Positions 40,008-48,487 of a stretch of DNA of 64,000 bases are shown here, piece by piece (position 1 is the first letter of the stretch; the number at the start of each line of letters is the position of its first letter). A program made the translations under genes and the position numbers. Origin of the DNA: Eoetvoesiella caeni (lineage in GTDB: Bacteria > Pseudomonadota > Gammaproteobacteria > Burkholderiales > Burkholderiaceae_B); the NCBI RefSeq assembly GCF_003315175.1, contig NZ_QNRQ01000001.1, positions 248,001 to 312,000 of the forward strand, given 5' to 3'. Below the pieces are notes generated by a model that saw nothing but the letters and a program-made list of their open reading frames with translations, was not told where the DNA came from and did no database searches.

Positions 40008-42245
40008 GTGTCTGTACCTACTAATTCGCCTACGTCATTCTTGCGCGGCAATATGGCCGGCAGCCTGGCTTGCGCCATTGCTACTCCGGCATTATTCATG
40101 GCGCCATTCGCCGCCACCGCGCAAAACGCCGGTAATGTTTCTGAACTGGCGCCCGTGCAAGTTCAAGGCCAGGCACCGAACAGCTACGACGTCAAGCAGT
40201 CCGCCTCGGAAAAATTCACCGCGCCGCTGCTCGACACAGCCAAGTCCGTACAAGTCATTCCGCAAGAGATTATTCAAAACCAGGCGGCCTCCAGCCTGAC
40301 CGACGTACTGCGCAACTCGCCGGGGATTACTTTTGGCGCGGGCGAAGGCGGAAACCCATTGGGCGACCGCCCTTTCATCCGCGGCTACGATGCCCAAAGC
40401 AGCACCTACGTGGACGGCATGCGCGATATCGGCGCCACGTCGCGTGAAGTCTTCAACCTGGAACAGGTGGAAGTCATCAAGGGTTCCGACGGCGCCTACG
40501 GCGGGCGCGGCGGCGCAGGCGGCAGCATCAACCTGATCAGCAAAACCGCCAAAGCCTATGACTTCACCAATGCCAGCCTGGGCCTGGGTACCGACAGCTA
40601 CTACCGCGGCACCATCGACAGCAACTGGAAACTGAACGACAACACGGCATTCCGCCTTAACGCCATGTACCACGACGCCGATGTCGCCGGACGGGACATG
40701 GTCAACAACAAGCGCTGGGGCGTCGCGCCGACCATCACGTTCGGCCTGGGCACACCCACCCGCGTTACCTTAAGCTATTACCACTTGCAGACGGACGACC
40801 TGCCCGATAGCGGGATTCCCTACGCCACCAACTTGCGTACCGGCATTGTCGGACCGGCCGATGTCGACCGCAATAACTTCTACGGCCTGTCCAGCGACTA
40901 CCGCAAGACCACCAGCGACATGGCTACCGTCGGGATCGAGCACGATTTCAACGATAACCTGACCTTGCGCAACACTACGCGCTATACCTATTCAGACCAA
41001 AAATATGTTTGGACCCAGCCTGACGACAGCCAGGGCAACGTTCTGAAAGGCATGGTCTGGCGCAGGGCAAATACCCGTATCAGCGACGTGAACAGCCTGG
41101 CCAACCAGACGGAGTTGGTCGGCAAGACTACGACCGGCAGTCTCAAGCACAGTTTCAATGTCGGTATCGAGCTTTCGCAAGAGAAAGGCACGAAAGACTC
41201 ACTGCTGGTCGACCGCACGAATGCTGTCAGCCCCTACACGAAATGCCCCACCGGTACAGGCGCGGCCAGCGCTTATCAGTGCACCAGCCTGTACAGCCCC
41301 AATCCCAATGACCCGTGGGTCAACACGCTTAGCGGCGGCCGCGCAGGCAATCCCACCGACAGCAAAGTCACCACCAAGTCCGTTTATGCCTTCGATACCA
41401 TCGAATTCAGCAAGCAATGGCAGGCCGGCTTGGGCGTTCGCGTAGACAACTACTCTACTTCGACCAAGTCCAGTACAACCAATCTCAGCCGCGACGATAC
41501 GCTGTTCAACTATCAGTTGGGGCTGGTCTATAAGCCCGCCGACAATGGCAGTTTCTATATTTCCTATGCCACCTCCTCGACGCCGTTCAATGCGTCAGCG
41601 GGCGAAGGCAGCGACGGTTCCCTCCCTTCGCGCGGCCGAGGCGGAAATGCGGACCAATTAGCTCCCGAAAAAAACCGCACTTATGAAATCGGCACGAAGT
41701 GGGATGTGCTTAACAAGAGCTTGAGCCTTACCGCCGCCGTATTCCGTACGGAAACGACCAATGCCCGCATTATCCAGGCCAACGGCGATTACGCTCTGGC
41801 CGGCAAAAAGCAAGTGGATGGCCTTGAGTTGGGCTTCTCTGGCGCCATCACGCCAAAATGGCAGATCTTCGGCGGCTATACCTTCCTGAATGCCAAGCTT
41901 AAAGATAATGGCCCTGGCGATGCCAACAACGGCAACCAGTTCCCAAATACGCCAAGAAACAGTTTCAGCCTATGGACCAGCTACAAAGTCCTGCCGCAAT
42001 TCACCGTTGGCGCCGGTGCCTATTATGTGGACAAACAGTTCGGCGATCCCGCCAACAAACTGGAAATTCCATCGTACTGGCGCTTCGATGCCATGGCTGG
42101 CTATCAGTTCAACAAAAACCTAAACGTACAGCTTAACGTACTGAATGTCTTCAACAAGACCTATTACGACAAAGCCTACGGAAGCCACTATGCCAACATT
42201 GCTCCGGGGCGCGCGGCCATTCTCAATCTCAATATGTCTTACTAA
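40008..42245 (+). CDS. TonB-dependent siderophore receptor (PiuA/Fiu class)
   Basis: Outer-membrane receptor of 745 residues. A signal peptide of about 38 residues ends near AATAQN. The plug (about 60-175) has the TonB-dependent features SVQVIPQEIIQNQ, DRPFIRGYDAQSSTYVDGMRD and VEVIKGSDGAYGGRGGAGG. The 22-strand barrel ends in an aromatic residue (NLNMSY). It resembles catecholate siderophore receptors such as Fiu and PiuA. It starts with GTG behind AGGGAG. A Fur-box-like site and divergent tonB-exbBD support iron control. The substrate is inferred from the family. Confidence 0.9.
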   Translation: MSVPTNSPTSFLRGNMAGSLACAIATPALFMAPFAATAQNAGNVSELAPVQVQGQAPNSYDVKQSASEKFTAPLLDTAKSVQVIPQEIIQNQAASSLTDVLRNSPGITFGAGEGGNPLGDRPFIRGYDAQSSTYVDGMRDIGATSREVFNLEQVEVIKGSDGAYGGRGGAGGSINLISKTAKAYDFTNASLGLGTDSYYRGTIDSNWKLNDNTAFRLNAMYHDADVAGRDMVNNKRWGVAPTITFGLGTPTRVTLSYYHLQTDDLPDSGIPYATNLRTGIVGPADVDRNNFYGLSSDYRKTTSDMATVGIEHDFNDNLTLRNTTRYTYSDQKYVWTQPDDSQGNVLKGMVWRRANTRISDVNSLANQTELVGKTTTGSLKHSFNVGIELSQEKGTKDSLLVDRTNAVSPYTKCPTGTGAASAYQCTSLYSPNPNDPWVNTLSGGRAGNPTDSKVTTKSVYAFDTIEFSKQWQAGLGVRVDNYSTSTKSSTTNLSRDDTLFNYQLGLVYKPADNGSFYISYATSSTPFNASAGEGSDGSLPSRGRGGNADQLAPEKNRTYEIGTKWDVLNKSLSLTAAVFRTETTNARIIQANGDYALAGKKQVDGLELGFSGAITPKWQIFGGYTFLNAKLKDNGPGDANNGNQFPNTPRNSFSLWTSYKVLPQFTVGAGAYYVDKQFGDPANKLEIPSYWRFDAMAGYQFNKNLNVQLNVLNVFNKTYYDKAYGSHYANIAPGRAAILNLNMSY

Positions 42246-42354
42246 AACAGTAAATGTCCGCACAAATCAAACAGTCGCCGACATAATCCTGTAAAGACAT
42301 TGGGCCGGTCGTCCACCAGGGCGGCCGGCCCGCTTCTTTAGCGTTGGTTTTTTT

Positions 42355-43083
42355 ATGAACAAAATAAGCGTCGAACAATTCAACGCGGCGACTCCGGAAG
42401 AATTTGCCGCCATTATCAGCGGTCCTCCTGAAATCGCCGCCTGTTGGCTGGCAACGGCAGCCGAACACGGCATCGCCGATGCGCAACTGCGTTATGGCCA
42501 TATGCTGCTTGAAGGCCGGGGAATCGAACGCGATCCCGGCGCGGCCCTGGACTGGTTCAAGAAGGCCGCGGACCAGCTTGATGCCATGGCCATGAATATG
42601 GTCGGGCGCTGTCATGAAAACGGCTGGGGCGTAGAACCCGACACAACCATCGCCACATATTGGTTCAGGCGCGCAGCGGCCAACGGCTCGGTATGGGGCA
42701 TGTACAACTATGGCACCTCGCTGACCTTGGGGCGCGGCACGAAAGCCAACCGCGTGGAAGCATTCATATGGTTCAAGAATGCCGCAGCAAAGGGTCACGC
42801 CAAGTCCATGAACATCCTGGGTGGCTTTTATGAGGATGGCTGGGAGGCCGAAGCCAACGAACAAACCGCATTTGACTATTATCGCCTGGCCGCCGAAGGC
42901 GGGGATTTTCGCGGGCAGTTCAATTACGGCCGGCTATTGGCGGCGCGGGGCCATCTGGATGAGGCCATTGGCTGGTTCAAGCTTGTGCCCCAAACTGCCA
43001 CCCCAGCGTTCATGTTGAAGTTGCGGGATTTCCTGGCCAACGCCCCTCACGCCAGACTGCGCGAGCTTGCCCACAAGCCTTAG
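42355..43083 (+). CDS. Sel1-repeat protein next to siderophore receptor
   Basis: Cytoplasmic protein of 242 residues built of four to five Sel1 repeats (for example AQLRYGHMLLEGRGIERDPGA, AMNMVGRCHENGWGVEPD and AKSMNILGGFYEDGWE), which are helix-turn-helix solenoid units for protein binding. In Pseudomonas the piuA receptor region also contains such a protein (PA4516) beside the oxygenase PiuC. The gene follows the receptor by 109 bases and probably belongs to its transcript. Its biochemical role is unknown. Confidence 0.85.
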   Translation: MNKISVEQFNAATPEEFAAIISGPPEIAACWLATAAEHGIADAQLRYGHMLLEGRGIERDPGAALDWFKKAADQLDAMAMNMVGRCHENGWGVEPDTTIATYWFRRAAANGSVWGMYNYGTSLTLGRGTKANRVEAFIWFKNAAAKGHAKSMNILGGFYEDGWEAEANEQTAFDYYRLAAEGGDFRGQFNYGRLLAARGHLDEAIGWFKLVPQTATPAFMLKLRDFLANAPHARLRELAHKP

Positions 43084-43088
43084 GGCCG

Positions 43089-43520
43089 CTATAGCGTCAG
43101 CACGCTCAAGCCGCGCACCATCGTTTTTAGCTGCGCATACAACGGCGCCTGCAGGTCTTCGTCGATTTCGGCCAGCATGGCCGCTTCGACTTCTATCACC
43201 GCCGCATCGCATTTCTTCAGCAAGTCCAAGCCTTGCTCGGTCAGTCCAATTTGAATAATGCGGCCGTGAGTAGACGGCGACTGGCGCGCTATCCAGCCGC
43301 GCTGCTCCATGGTTTTGACCATCTCGTTTGCCGACTGCGGCGACACCATCGAGCGTTCGGCCAACTGCGCATTGGACAACTGCCCATGCTTGCGGAAGAC
43401 CGACAGCGCCGTGTACTGGGCTGCGGTGATACCCATGGGGGCAATGCTGTCGCGGATTCTTCGATTAAGCATATGGTCGAGCCGCCCGATCAAATAGGCA
43501 ATGCCGCTAGGTTTGTCCAC
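43089..43520 (-). CDS. MarR-family regulator, divergent from feruloyl-CoA synthase
   Basis: Winged-helix repressor of 143 residues. The recognition region reads LSNAQLAERSMVSPQSANEMV, split here as LSNAQLAERSMVSPQ, and the wing includes RQSPSTHGR. MarR proteins of hydroxycinnamate pathways (FerC, CouR, HcaR) repress until the acyl-CoA appears, so a role in controlling the divergent gene is likely. It starts with GTG at 43520, supported by AGGAG; the longer frame to 43760 crosses the divergent promoter. A perfect palindrome in the intergenic region is its probable operator. Confidence 0.88.
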   Translation of the reverse strand: MDKPSGIAYLIGRLDHMLNRRIRDSIAPMGITAAQYTALSVFRKHGQLSNAQLAERSMVSPQSANEMVKTMEQRGWIARQSPSTHGRIIQIGLTEQGLDLLKKCDAAVIEVEAAMLAEIDEDLQAPLYAQLKTMVRGLSVLTL

Positions 43521-43566
43521 TGGTAGCTCCTTTAGCCATGTGTGACTACTGCGTTTTGAATTCTTC

Positions 43567-43595
43567 TTGCAAGTCTGTTTTTCTGCGTGTAGTAT
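43567..43595 (+). promoter_or_regulatory. Promoter for feruloyl-CoA synthase
   Basis: A sigma-70-like pair TTGCAA, 17-base spacer, TAGTAT. The predicted transcription start falls at or just before the MarR-type palindrome at 43604, which fits repression by promoter blocking. Confidence 0.45.
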
Positions 43596-43603
43596 AAGCC
43601 CAA

Positions 43604-43620
43604 TATCAGGTAGTCTGATA
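43604..43620. promoter_or_regulatory. Candidate MarR operator
   Basis: Perfect 6-bp inverted repeat TATCAG, five-base spacer, CTGATA, 17 bases in all, typical of MarR sites. It lies between marR and the divergent synthase gene, downstream of the predicted -10 element. Confidence 0.6.
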
Positions 43621-43761
43621 CTCTGCGATGAAAAAATAATTACGTGGCGCCGCAACGAAAATACGGCAGCGCCAGCGCAAGCAAAATCTTTCATCGCGCT
43701 ATTCATAATAAAAACAATAACTGCTGCAACCGCCCCTGCGGGCAAGAAACAGAGAGACAAA

Positions 43762-45612
43762 ATGGCTTCACATCACCGTTACCGCCATGTGGCATTAGGC
43801 AGCTTGCCGGTAGAAACCCACCCTGGCGCCGATGGCGTGGTTTACGTAAAGACCTCGATGCCGCTGGGCGATTATCCGCGCCGCCTGACCGACCGCCTGA
43901 CGCACTGGGCACAGACCACGCCCGAGCGCTGCTATATCGCCAAGCGCGACGCGTCCGGTCAATGGCGCCGCATCAGTTACGCGCAGGCACTGCAGGCCGC
44001 GCGCCATATCGGTCAGGGCCTGATCAACCGCGGCCTGTCCGCCGAACGCCCTGTTCTTATACTGTCTGAAAACGATATCGAACACGCCCTGCTGTCGCTC
44101 GGCTGCCAGTATGCCGGCATTCCCTACGCGCCGATCTCGCCGGCTTATTCTCTGGTGTCCAAAGACTACGACAAACTGCGCCATGTACTTAAGGTCTTGA
44201 CGCCAGGGCTGGTGTTCGTTTCCGACGCCGGCAAATACGAAGCCGCCGTTTCCAGCACTGTGCCGGACGATGTCGAGTACCTGTGCACCCATGGCGCGGC
44301 TGCCAGCCGCCCTTGCACCACATTCGAATCGCTGCTGGCCACACCCATTACCGATGCCGTCGATGCCGCCTACCAGGCCACCGGCCCGGATACCATCGTC
44401 AAGTTCCTGTTTACGTCGGGCTCGACCTCGCTGCCCAAGGCCGTCGTCAACACGCAGCGCATGATGTGCAGCAATCTCAAAATGATCGGCCACGCCTGGC
44501 CTTTTCTTGAAACAGAGCCCCCCATATTGGTCGACTGGCTGCCCTGGAACCACACCTTCGGCGGCAACCATAACCTGGGCATCGTACTGAACAATGGCGG
44601 CACCATTTATATCGACGACGGCAAGCCGACAGACCAGGGCATTGCCGAGACCTTGCGCAATCTGCGCGAGATCTCCCCTACCCTTTACTTCAATGTCCCC
44701 ATCGGCTGGGAAAAAATCGCCAATGCGCTCGAAACCGACGACACGCTGCTAGCCAGCTTCTATCGCAATCTTAAAATCCAGTTCTACTCCGGAGCCGCAC
44801 TTGCCCAGCCCGTCTGGGACAAGCTGCATGCCACGGCCGAGAAAGCCTGCGGCGAGCGCATCGTCATGACGACTGGCCTGGGCATGACGGAAACCTCCCC
44901 TTCCGCCATGTTCGTCCTGAAAGAAAGCGCGCAAGCTGGGCAGATCGGCGTGCCCTTGCCCGGCATGGAAATGAAGCTCATACCCAACGGCGACAAAACC
45001 GAGATCCGCTATCGTGGCCCCAACGTCACGCCGGGCTACTGGCGCGCTCCCGAGCAAACCGCCCAGGCCTTCGATGAAGAAGGCTTCTTCAGTTCGGGCG
45101 ATGCCGTCAAGTGGCTGGACTCCGACGATCCCAATCAAGGATTTGTCTTCGACGGACGCGTGGCCGAGGATTTCAAGCTGGACACCGGGACCTGGGTCAG
45201 CGTGGGGCCGCTGCGCGCCGTCGCGGCGCGCGAAGGCGCGCCCTACCTTCAGGACGCAGTCATTACCGGCCACAACCGGCGCGAAGTCGGCATGCTGATA
45301 GTGCCCAACGTGGCTCTATGCCGCCGATTGTCGGGGCTGGACGCATCAGCCCCCGACGGGGAGGTTCTGTCATCCCCGGCCGTCGTTGCATTTTTCCAGG
45401 CCATGAGCGACCGGCTCTATGCCCAAGGCACCGGCAGCGCAACCCGCATTGCACGCGCAATGATTCTGACGAAAGCGCCGTCGCTGGACCTTGGCGAGAT
45501 CACCGACAAAGGCTCCATAAACCAGCGCGCCGTACTGACGCACCGCAGTGCAATGGTTGAAACCCTGTATACCGGCACCGACGCAGCAATCATACGGCCA
45601 ACCGCCAAGTAA
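43762..45612 (+). CDS. fcs: Feruloyl-CoA synthase
   Basis: ATP-dependent acyl-CoA ligase of 616 residues, the length of Bordetella-type feruloyl-CoA synthases. The AMP-binding motif is FLFTSGSTSLPKAVVNTQRM, and later blocks are DWLPWNHTFGGNHNLGIVL, MTTGLGMTETSP and the hinge SGDAVKWLD. Activation of ferulate (or p-coumarate) with CoA starts the side-chain removal that yields vanillin and later protocatechuate. No hydratase/lyase (ech) or vanillin dehydrogenase gene is in the window. The ATG at 43762 is preferred; the upstream frame runs through the operator region. Confidence 0.85.
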   Translation: MASHHRYRHVALGSLPVETHPGADGVVYVKTSMPLGDYPRRLTDRLTHWAQTTPERCYIAKRDASGQWRRISYAQALQAARHIGQGLINRGLSAERPVLILSENDIEHALLSLGCQYAGIPYAPISPAYSLVSKDYDKLRHVLKVLTPGLVFVSDAGKYEAAVSSTVPDDVEYLCTHGAAASRPCTTFESLLATPITDAVDAAYQATGPDTIVKFLFTSGSTSLPKAVVNTQRMMCSNLKMIGHAWPFLETEPPILVDWLPWNHTFGGNHNLGIVLNNGGTIYIDDGKPTDQGIAETLRNLREISPTLYFNVPIGWEKIANALETDDTLLASFYRNLKIQFYSGAALAQPVWDKLHATAEKACGERIVMTTGLGMTETSPSAMFVLKESAQAGQIGVPLPGMEMKLIPNGDKTEIRYRGPNVTPGYWRAPEQTAQAFDEEGFFSSGDAVKWLDSDDPNQGFVFDGRVAEDFKLDTGTWVSVGPLRAVAAREGAPYLQDAVITGHNRREVGMLIVPNVALCRRLSGLDASAPDGEVLSSPAVVAFFQAMSDRLYAQGTGSATRIARAMILTKAPSLDLGEITDKGSINQRAVLTHRSAMVETLYTGTDAAIIRPTAK

Positions 45613-45718
45613 ACACTTCAACGAGCGGGCACAGACCCGCCGCACCCAGCCGCTTACCCGGCTCTTAACCCGTATAAAAGCAGCACATCAAGGTAGTTCA
45701 CAACAAAGGAGATTCAGA

Positions 45719-46858
45719 ATGAAAAAAGTATTCCACGCCAGCCTGCTGGCCGCCGCACTGGGCTTTGCCGTTACGCAGGCCAATGCCGAAATCACCATCG
45801 GCGTCGACCTTTCGCTGACCGGCCCAGCATCGGGACTGGGCATCCCCGTAAACAGCGGCTTCGCCTTGTGGCCCGATAATATCGCCGGCGAAAAGGTCAA
45901 GTTCATCACGCTTGACGACGGCAGCGATCCGGCCAAGGCCCAGAAGAATGCACAGCGCCTTATCAGCGAAGACAAGGTCGACGTCATCATTGGTTCCAGC
46001 ACCACCACGCCGGCCATCGCCATGGGCGAAGTCGCTGCCGAAGGCAAGACCGTGCAACTGGCCGCCGCGCCTGCGGAGTTCCCTGAAGGCAAAGGCACCT
46101 GGACATTCCGCCTGCCGCAATCGACCGCCGTCATGGCAGGCGGCGTCATCGACCACATGAAAAAAATTGGGGTGAAGTCCTTCGCCTTCATCGGCTACGG
46201 CGACGCCTACGGCGAGAGCTGGCTGAAAGAGCTGACCAAGCTGGCCGACAAGGAAGGCATCAAGATTACCGACGTCGAACGCTACGCCCGCGCCGACACC
46301 AGCGTCACCGCGCAGGCCCTCAAAGCCATTGCCAGCAAACCCGATGCCATCCTGATCGTCGCGTCGGGCAGCGGCTCCGCCATGCCCCACACCACTGTGG
46401 TCGAACGCGGCTTCAAGGGCAAGATCTACCAGACGCACAGCGCTGCATCGCGCGACTTGATCCGCCTGGGCGGCAAAGCCGTCGAAGGCTCGTTCGTCGT
46501 CTCGGGCCTGGCCGTGCTGCCCGAAGGTTTGCCGGCAAGCCATCCCTCCAAGAAGATTGCCACCGATTTCGTCAACGCCTACGAGAAAAAATACGGCGCG
46601 GGCACACGCAACCAGTTCGCCGCACACGCCTACGATGCCTACCTGATCCTGAGCCAGGTGGTTCCCGTAGCGCTCAAGAGCGGCAAGCCGGGCACGCAAG
46701 AGTTCCGCACCGCTCTGAAAAACGCGCTGGAAACCCACGGCAGCATTCCCATCACCCAAGGCGTCATCACCTACACCAAGGACGACCACTTCGGCTTCGA
46801 CAAGCAAGCCCAAATGATGCTTACCATCAAGGACGGCGCCTTCGCGGCCGCCGACTAA
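45719..46858 (+). CDS. LivK-type periplasmic binding protein (aromatic acids?)
   Basis: Extracytoplasmic binding protein of the branched-chain amino-acid ABC family, 379 residues, with a signal peptide of about 23 (TQANAEITIGVDLSL). The type I fold blocks GVDLSLTGPASGLGIP and FAFIGYGDAYGESWL are clear. Binding proteins of this family beside ferulate or hydroxycinnamate genes often bind aromatic acids. Its start has AAGGAG. It follows the synthase by 107 bases and carries no permease or ATPase genes, so it must borrow a membrane complex from elsewhere. Substrate by inference. Confidence 0.85.
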   Translation: MKKVFHASLLAAALGFAVTQANAEITIGVDLSLTGPASGLGIPVNSGFALWPDNIAGEKVKFITLDDGSDPAKAQKNAQRLISEDKVDVIIGSSTTTPAIAMGEVAAEGKTVQLAAAPAEFPEGKGTWTFRLPQSTAVMAGGVIDHMKKIGVKSFAFIGYGDAYGESWLKELTKLADKEGIKITDVERYARADTSVTAQALKAIASKPDAILIVASGSGSAMPHTTVVERGFKGKIYQTHSAASRDLIRLGGKAVEGSFVVSGLAVLPEGLPASHPSKKIATDFVNAYEKKYGAGTRNQFAAHAYDAYLILSQVVPVALKSGKPGTQEFRTALKNALETHGSIPITQGVITYTKDDHFGFDKQAQMMLTIKDGAFAAAD

Positions 46859-46863
46859 GCGCA

Positions 46864-46899
46864 CTGAAGGCGGCGCATCACCAGATGCACCGCCTTCAG
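46864..46899 (+). terminator. Hairpin after LivK-type gene
   Basis: Ten-bp arms CTGAAGGCGG / CCGCCTTCAG enclose a second short stem GCATC / GATGC, six bases after the stop. No T run follows, but the position and strength suggest a terminator. Confidence 0.6.
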
Positions 46900-46922
46900 G
46901 CATCAACCTTCAGGCAACAAAA

Positions 46923-46952
46923 AAGCACTTAGGGATTGCTCTCTAAGTGCTT
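46923..46952 (-). terminator. Terminator of tRNA-Val
   Basis: Ten-bp perfect stem AAGCACTTAG / CTAAGTGCTT, followed on the minus strand by a T run. It lies about 20 bases beyond the tRNA 3' end. Confidence 0.75.
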
Positions 46953-46972
46953 CTTACTTGTGCATGAAGTTT

Positions 46973-47048
46973 TGGTGGGTGCTACAGGGGTCGAACCTGT
47001 GACCTACGCCTTGTAAGGGCGCCGCTCTACCAACTGAGCTAAGCACCC
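46973..47048 (-). tRNA. tRNA-Val (anticodon TAC)
   Basis: 76-base cloverleaf on the minus strand with encoded CCA. Acceptor arms are GGGTGCT and AGCACCC, the anticodon loop is CTTACAA, and the T-loop is TTCGACC. The D-loop AGCTCAGTTGGTAGAGC is canonical. Confidence 0.97.
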
Positions 47049-47241
47049 CTTGTGCATCGCAAATCAAGCTGCTGCCGTTAACCTGCTGGTACTCTAGTAT
47101 TGCCGTTGCACTACTAGCAGACACATGCCGTTAACTGCTACTACCTTAACTTCCATTAGAACTGCGGGGCCACTTAACTTCTTGCAAAACGGGGCAAATT
47201 ATAGCTGACTATTATTGCCCGCGCAAACCAGAACGCGCCAA

Positions 47242-47514
47242 TTAGTTGACAGCGTCTTTCAGTGCTTTGCCTGGACGGAACTTAGGCACCTTGGCTTTCT
47301 TGATTTTGATGGCTTCGCCAGTGCGGGGATTGCGGCCGGTACGGGCAGCGCGTTCGGAAACCGCGAACGTTCCGAATCCAACCAGGGTGACCGAACCCTT
47401 TTTCTTGAGTGTCGTTTTGACGGCACCAATGAAGGCCTCGAGGGCGCGGCCGGCGTCGGCCTTGGATAAGTCGGCTTTAGTGGAGATGTGTTCGATGAGC
47501 TCTGTTTTGTTCAT
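47242..47514 (-). CDS. hupB: DNA-binding protein HU
   Basis: Nucleoid protein of 90 residues, the full length of HU. The N-terminal [20 protein letters not shown] and the DNA-binding arm [12 protein letters not shown] are diagnostic. The mature sequence matches HU-beta of Betaproteobacteria rather than IHF, because the arm lacks the extended IHF pattern. It is alone, between tRNA-Val and a 286-base gap, on the minus strand. Confidence 0.95.
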   Translation of the reverse strand: MNKTELIEHISTKADLSKADAGRALEAFIGAVKTTLKKKGSVTLVGFGTFAVSERAARTGRNPRTGEAIKIKKAKVPKFRPGKALKDAVN

Positions 47515-47800
47515 TAAGGATTACCCCTAAAAATTATTATGGCCGGGCAATTTTGCCCGACGACCAATCAAAAAAATTCAGCACAAGATGTGCTGTTTTC
47601 ACTACCCGAAATCGATGCAGCAAATACGGGTTGAAGGCAAGCCAGACAACAGTTTGCGCAACAAACCAGCTAACGCGTATTAAGCCTTTGAAACGCGCAC
47701 GTGTCAAGCAAATATCGCTCAAAACCCGCACGGTTGCTGACTTTTTTTAACATTGTGGACTCTGTGCGCCCAATACGGTACGCCACAGCCCATGCCCAGG

Positions 47801-48481
47801 CTAAACATCAGCCCATTTACGCAGCAGATTATGGTAAATGCCCGTGAGCTCTTCCAGGGCCGCATGGCCAGGCGTGTCATGCATGAGGCGCTGTATGGCT
47901 ACATCCAGTTGCAACAGCAGAGCGCGCTCGCTGTCCTCGCGCACCAGGCTTTGGATCCAGAAGAAGGAACTGATGCGTGCACCCTGGGTAACTGGGTTGA
48001 CCTTGTGCAGGCTGATGCCGGGATAAAGAACCGCGCTGCCGGCCGCCAGTTTGATTTCCCGGGTGCCGAACGTATCTTCGATGACCAGTTCCCCGCCTTC
48101 GTAGGAGTCCGGCTCGGAAAAGAACACCGTCATCGACAGATCGGTACGCACTCTTTCCTGCGTACCTTTTACCGGACGGATGGCATTATCGATGTGATAG
48201 CCGAAAGATTCGCCGCCCGCATACAAATTGAATAGCGGCGGGAATATTTTTTGCGGCAGCGCCGCCGACATGAACACATTATTGGTGGTCAAGCGTTCGA
48301 TAATGCGCTGGCCCAGCTCGCGGCCCAGCGGATGGTCTTCGGGCAGCTGCCGGTTGCTTTTGACTTTGCCCGACTGATAACCGGCGGTTGCCTTGCCGTC
48401 GATCCAGTCGGCCTGCTCAAGTTGTTTTCGTATGACCGAAGCCTCAGCCGTGGAAAACAATTCCGGAATCTCGATCAGCAT
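47801..48481 (-). CDS. piuC: PKHD-type Fe(II)/2-oxoglutarate oxygenase PiuC (YbiX)
   Basis: Cytoplasmic oxygenase of 226 residues, full length for the PiuC/YbiX family. The iron-binding triad is visible: His96 and Asp98 in GYHIDNAI, and His159 in SLHKVNP; Arg169 binds 2-oxoglutarate. Family members are iron-starvation induced and sit next to catecholate receptor genes. Here it lies 5.5 kb from the PiuA-like receptor. It is preceded on the minus strand by a PLP-dependent sulfhydrylase gene, six bases away, so it is probably read from that promoter. The start matches the family. Confidence 0.9.
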   Translation of the reverse strand: MLIEIPELFSTAEASVIRKQLEQADWIDGKATAGYQSGKVKSNRQLPEDHPLGRELGQRIIERLTTNNVFMSAALPQKIFPPLFNLYAGGESFGYHIDNAIRPVKGTQERVRTDLSMTVFFSEPDSYEGGELVIEDTFGTREIKLAAGSAVLYPGISLHKVNPVTQGARISSFFWIQSLVREDSERALLLQLDVAIQRLMHDTPGHAALEELTGIYHNLLRKWADV

Positions 48482-48487
48482 GTTGTT

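Noticed and set aside
45698-46906. 402-codon minus-strand frame opposite the LivK-type gene
   Set aside because: Shadow of a well-supported gene; composition and lack of family features argue against coding.
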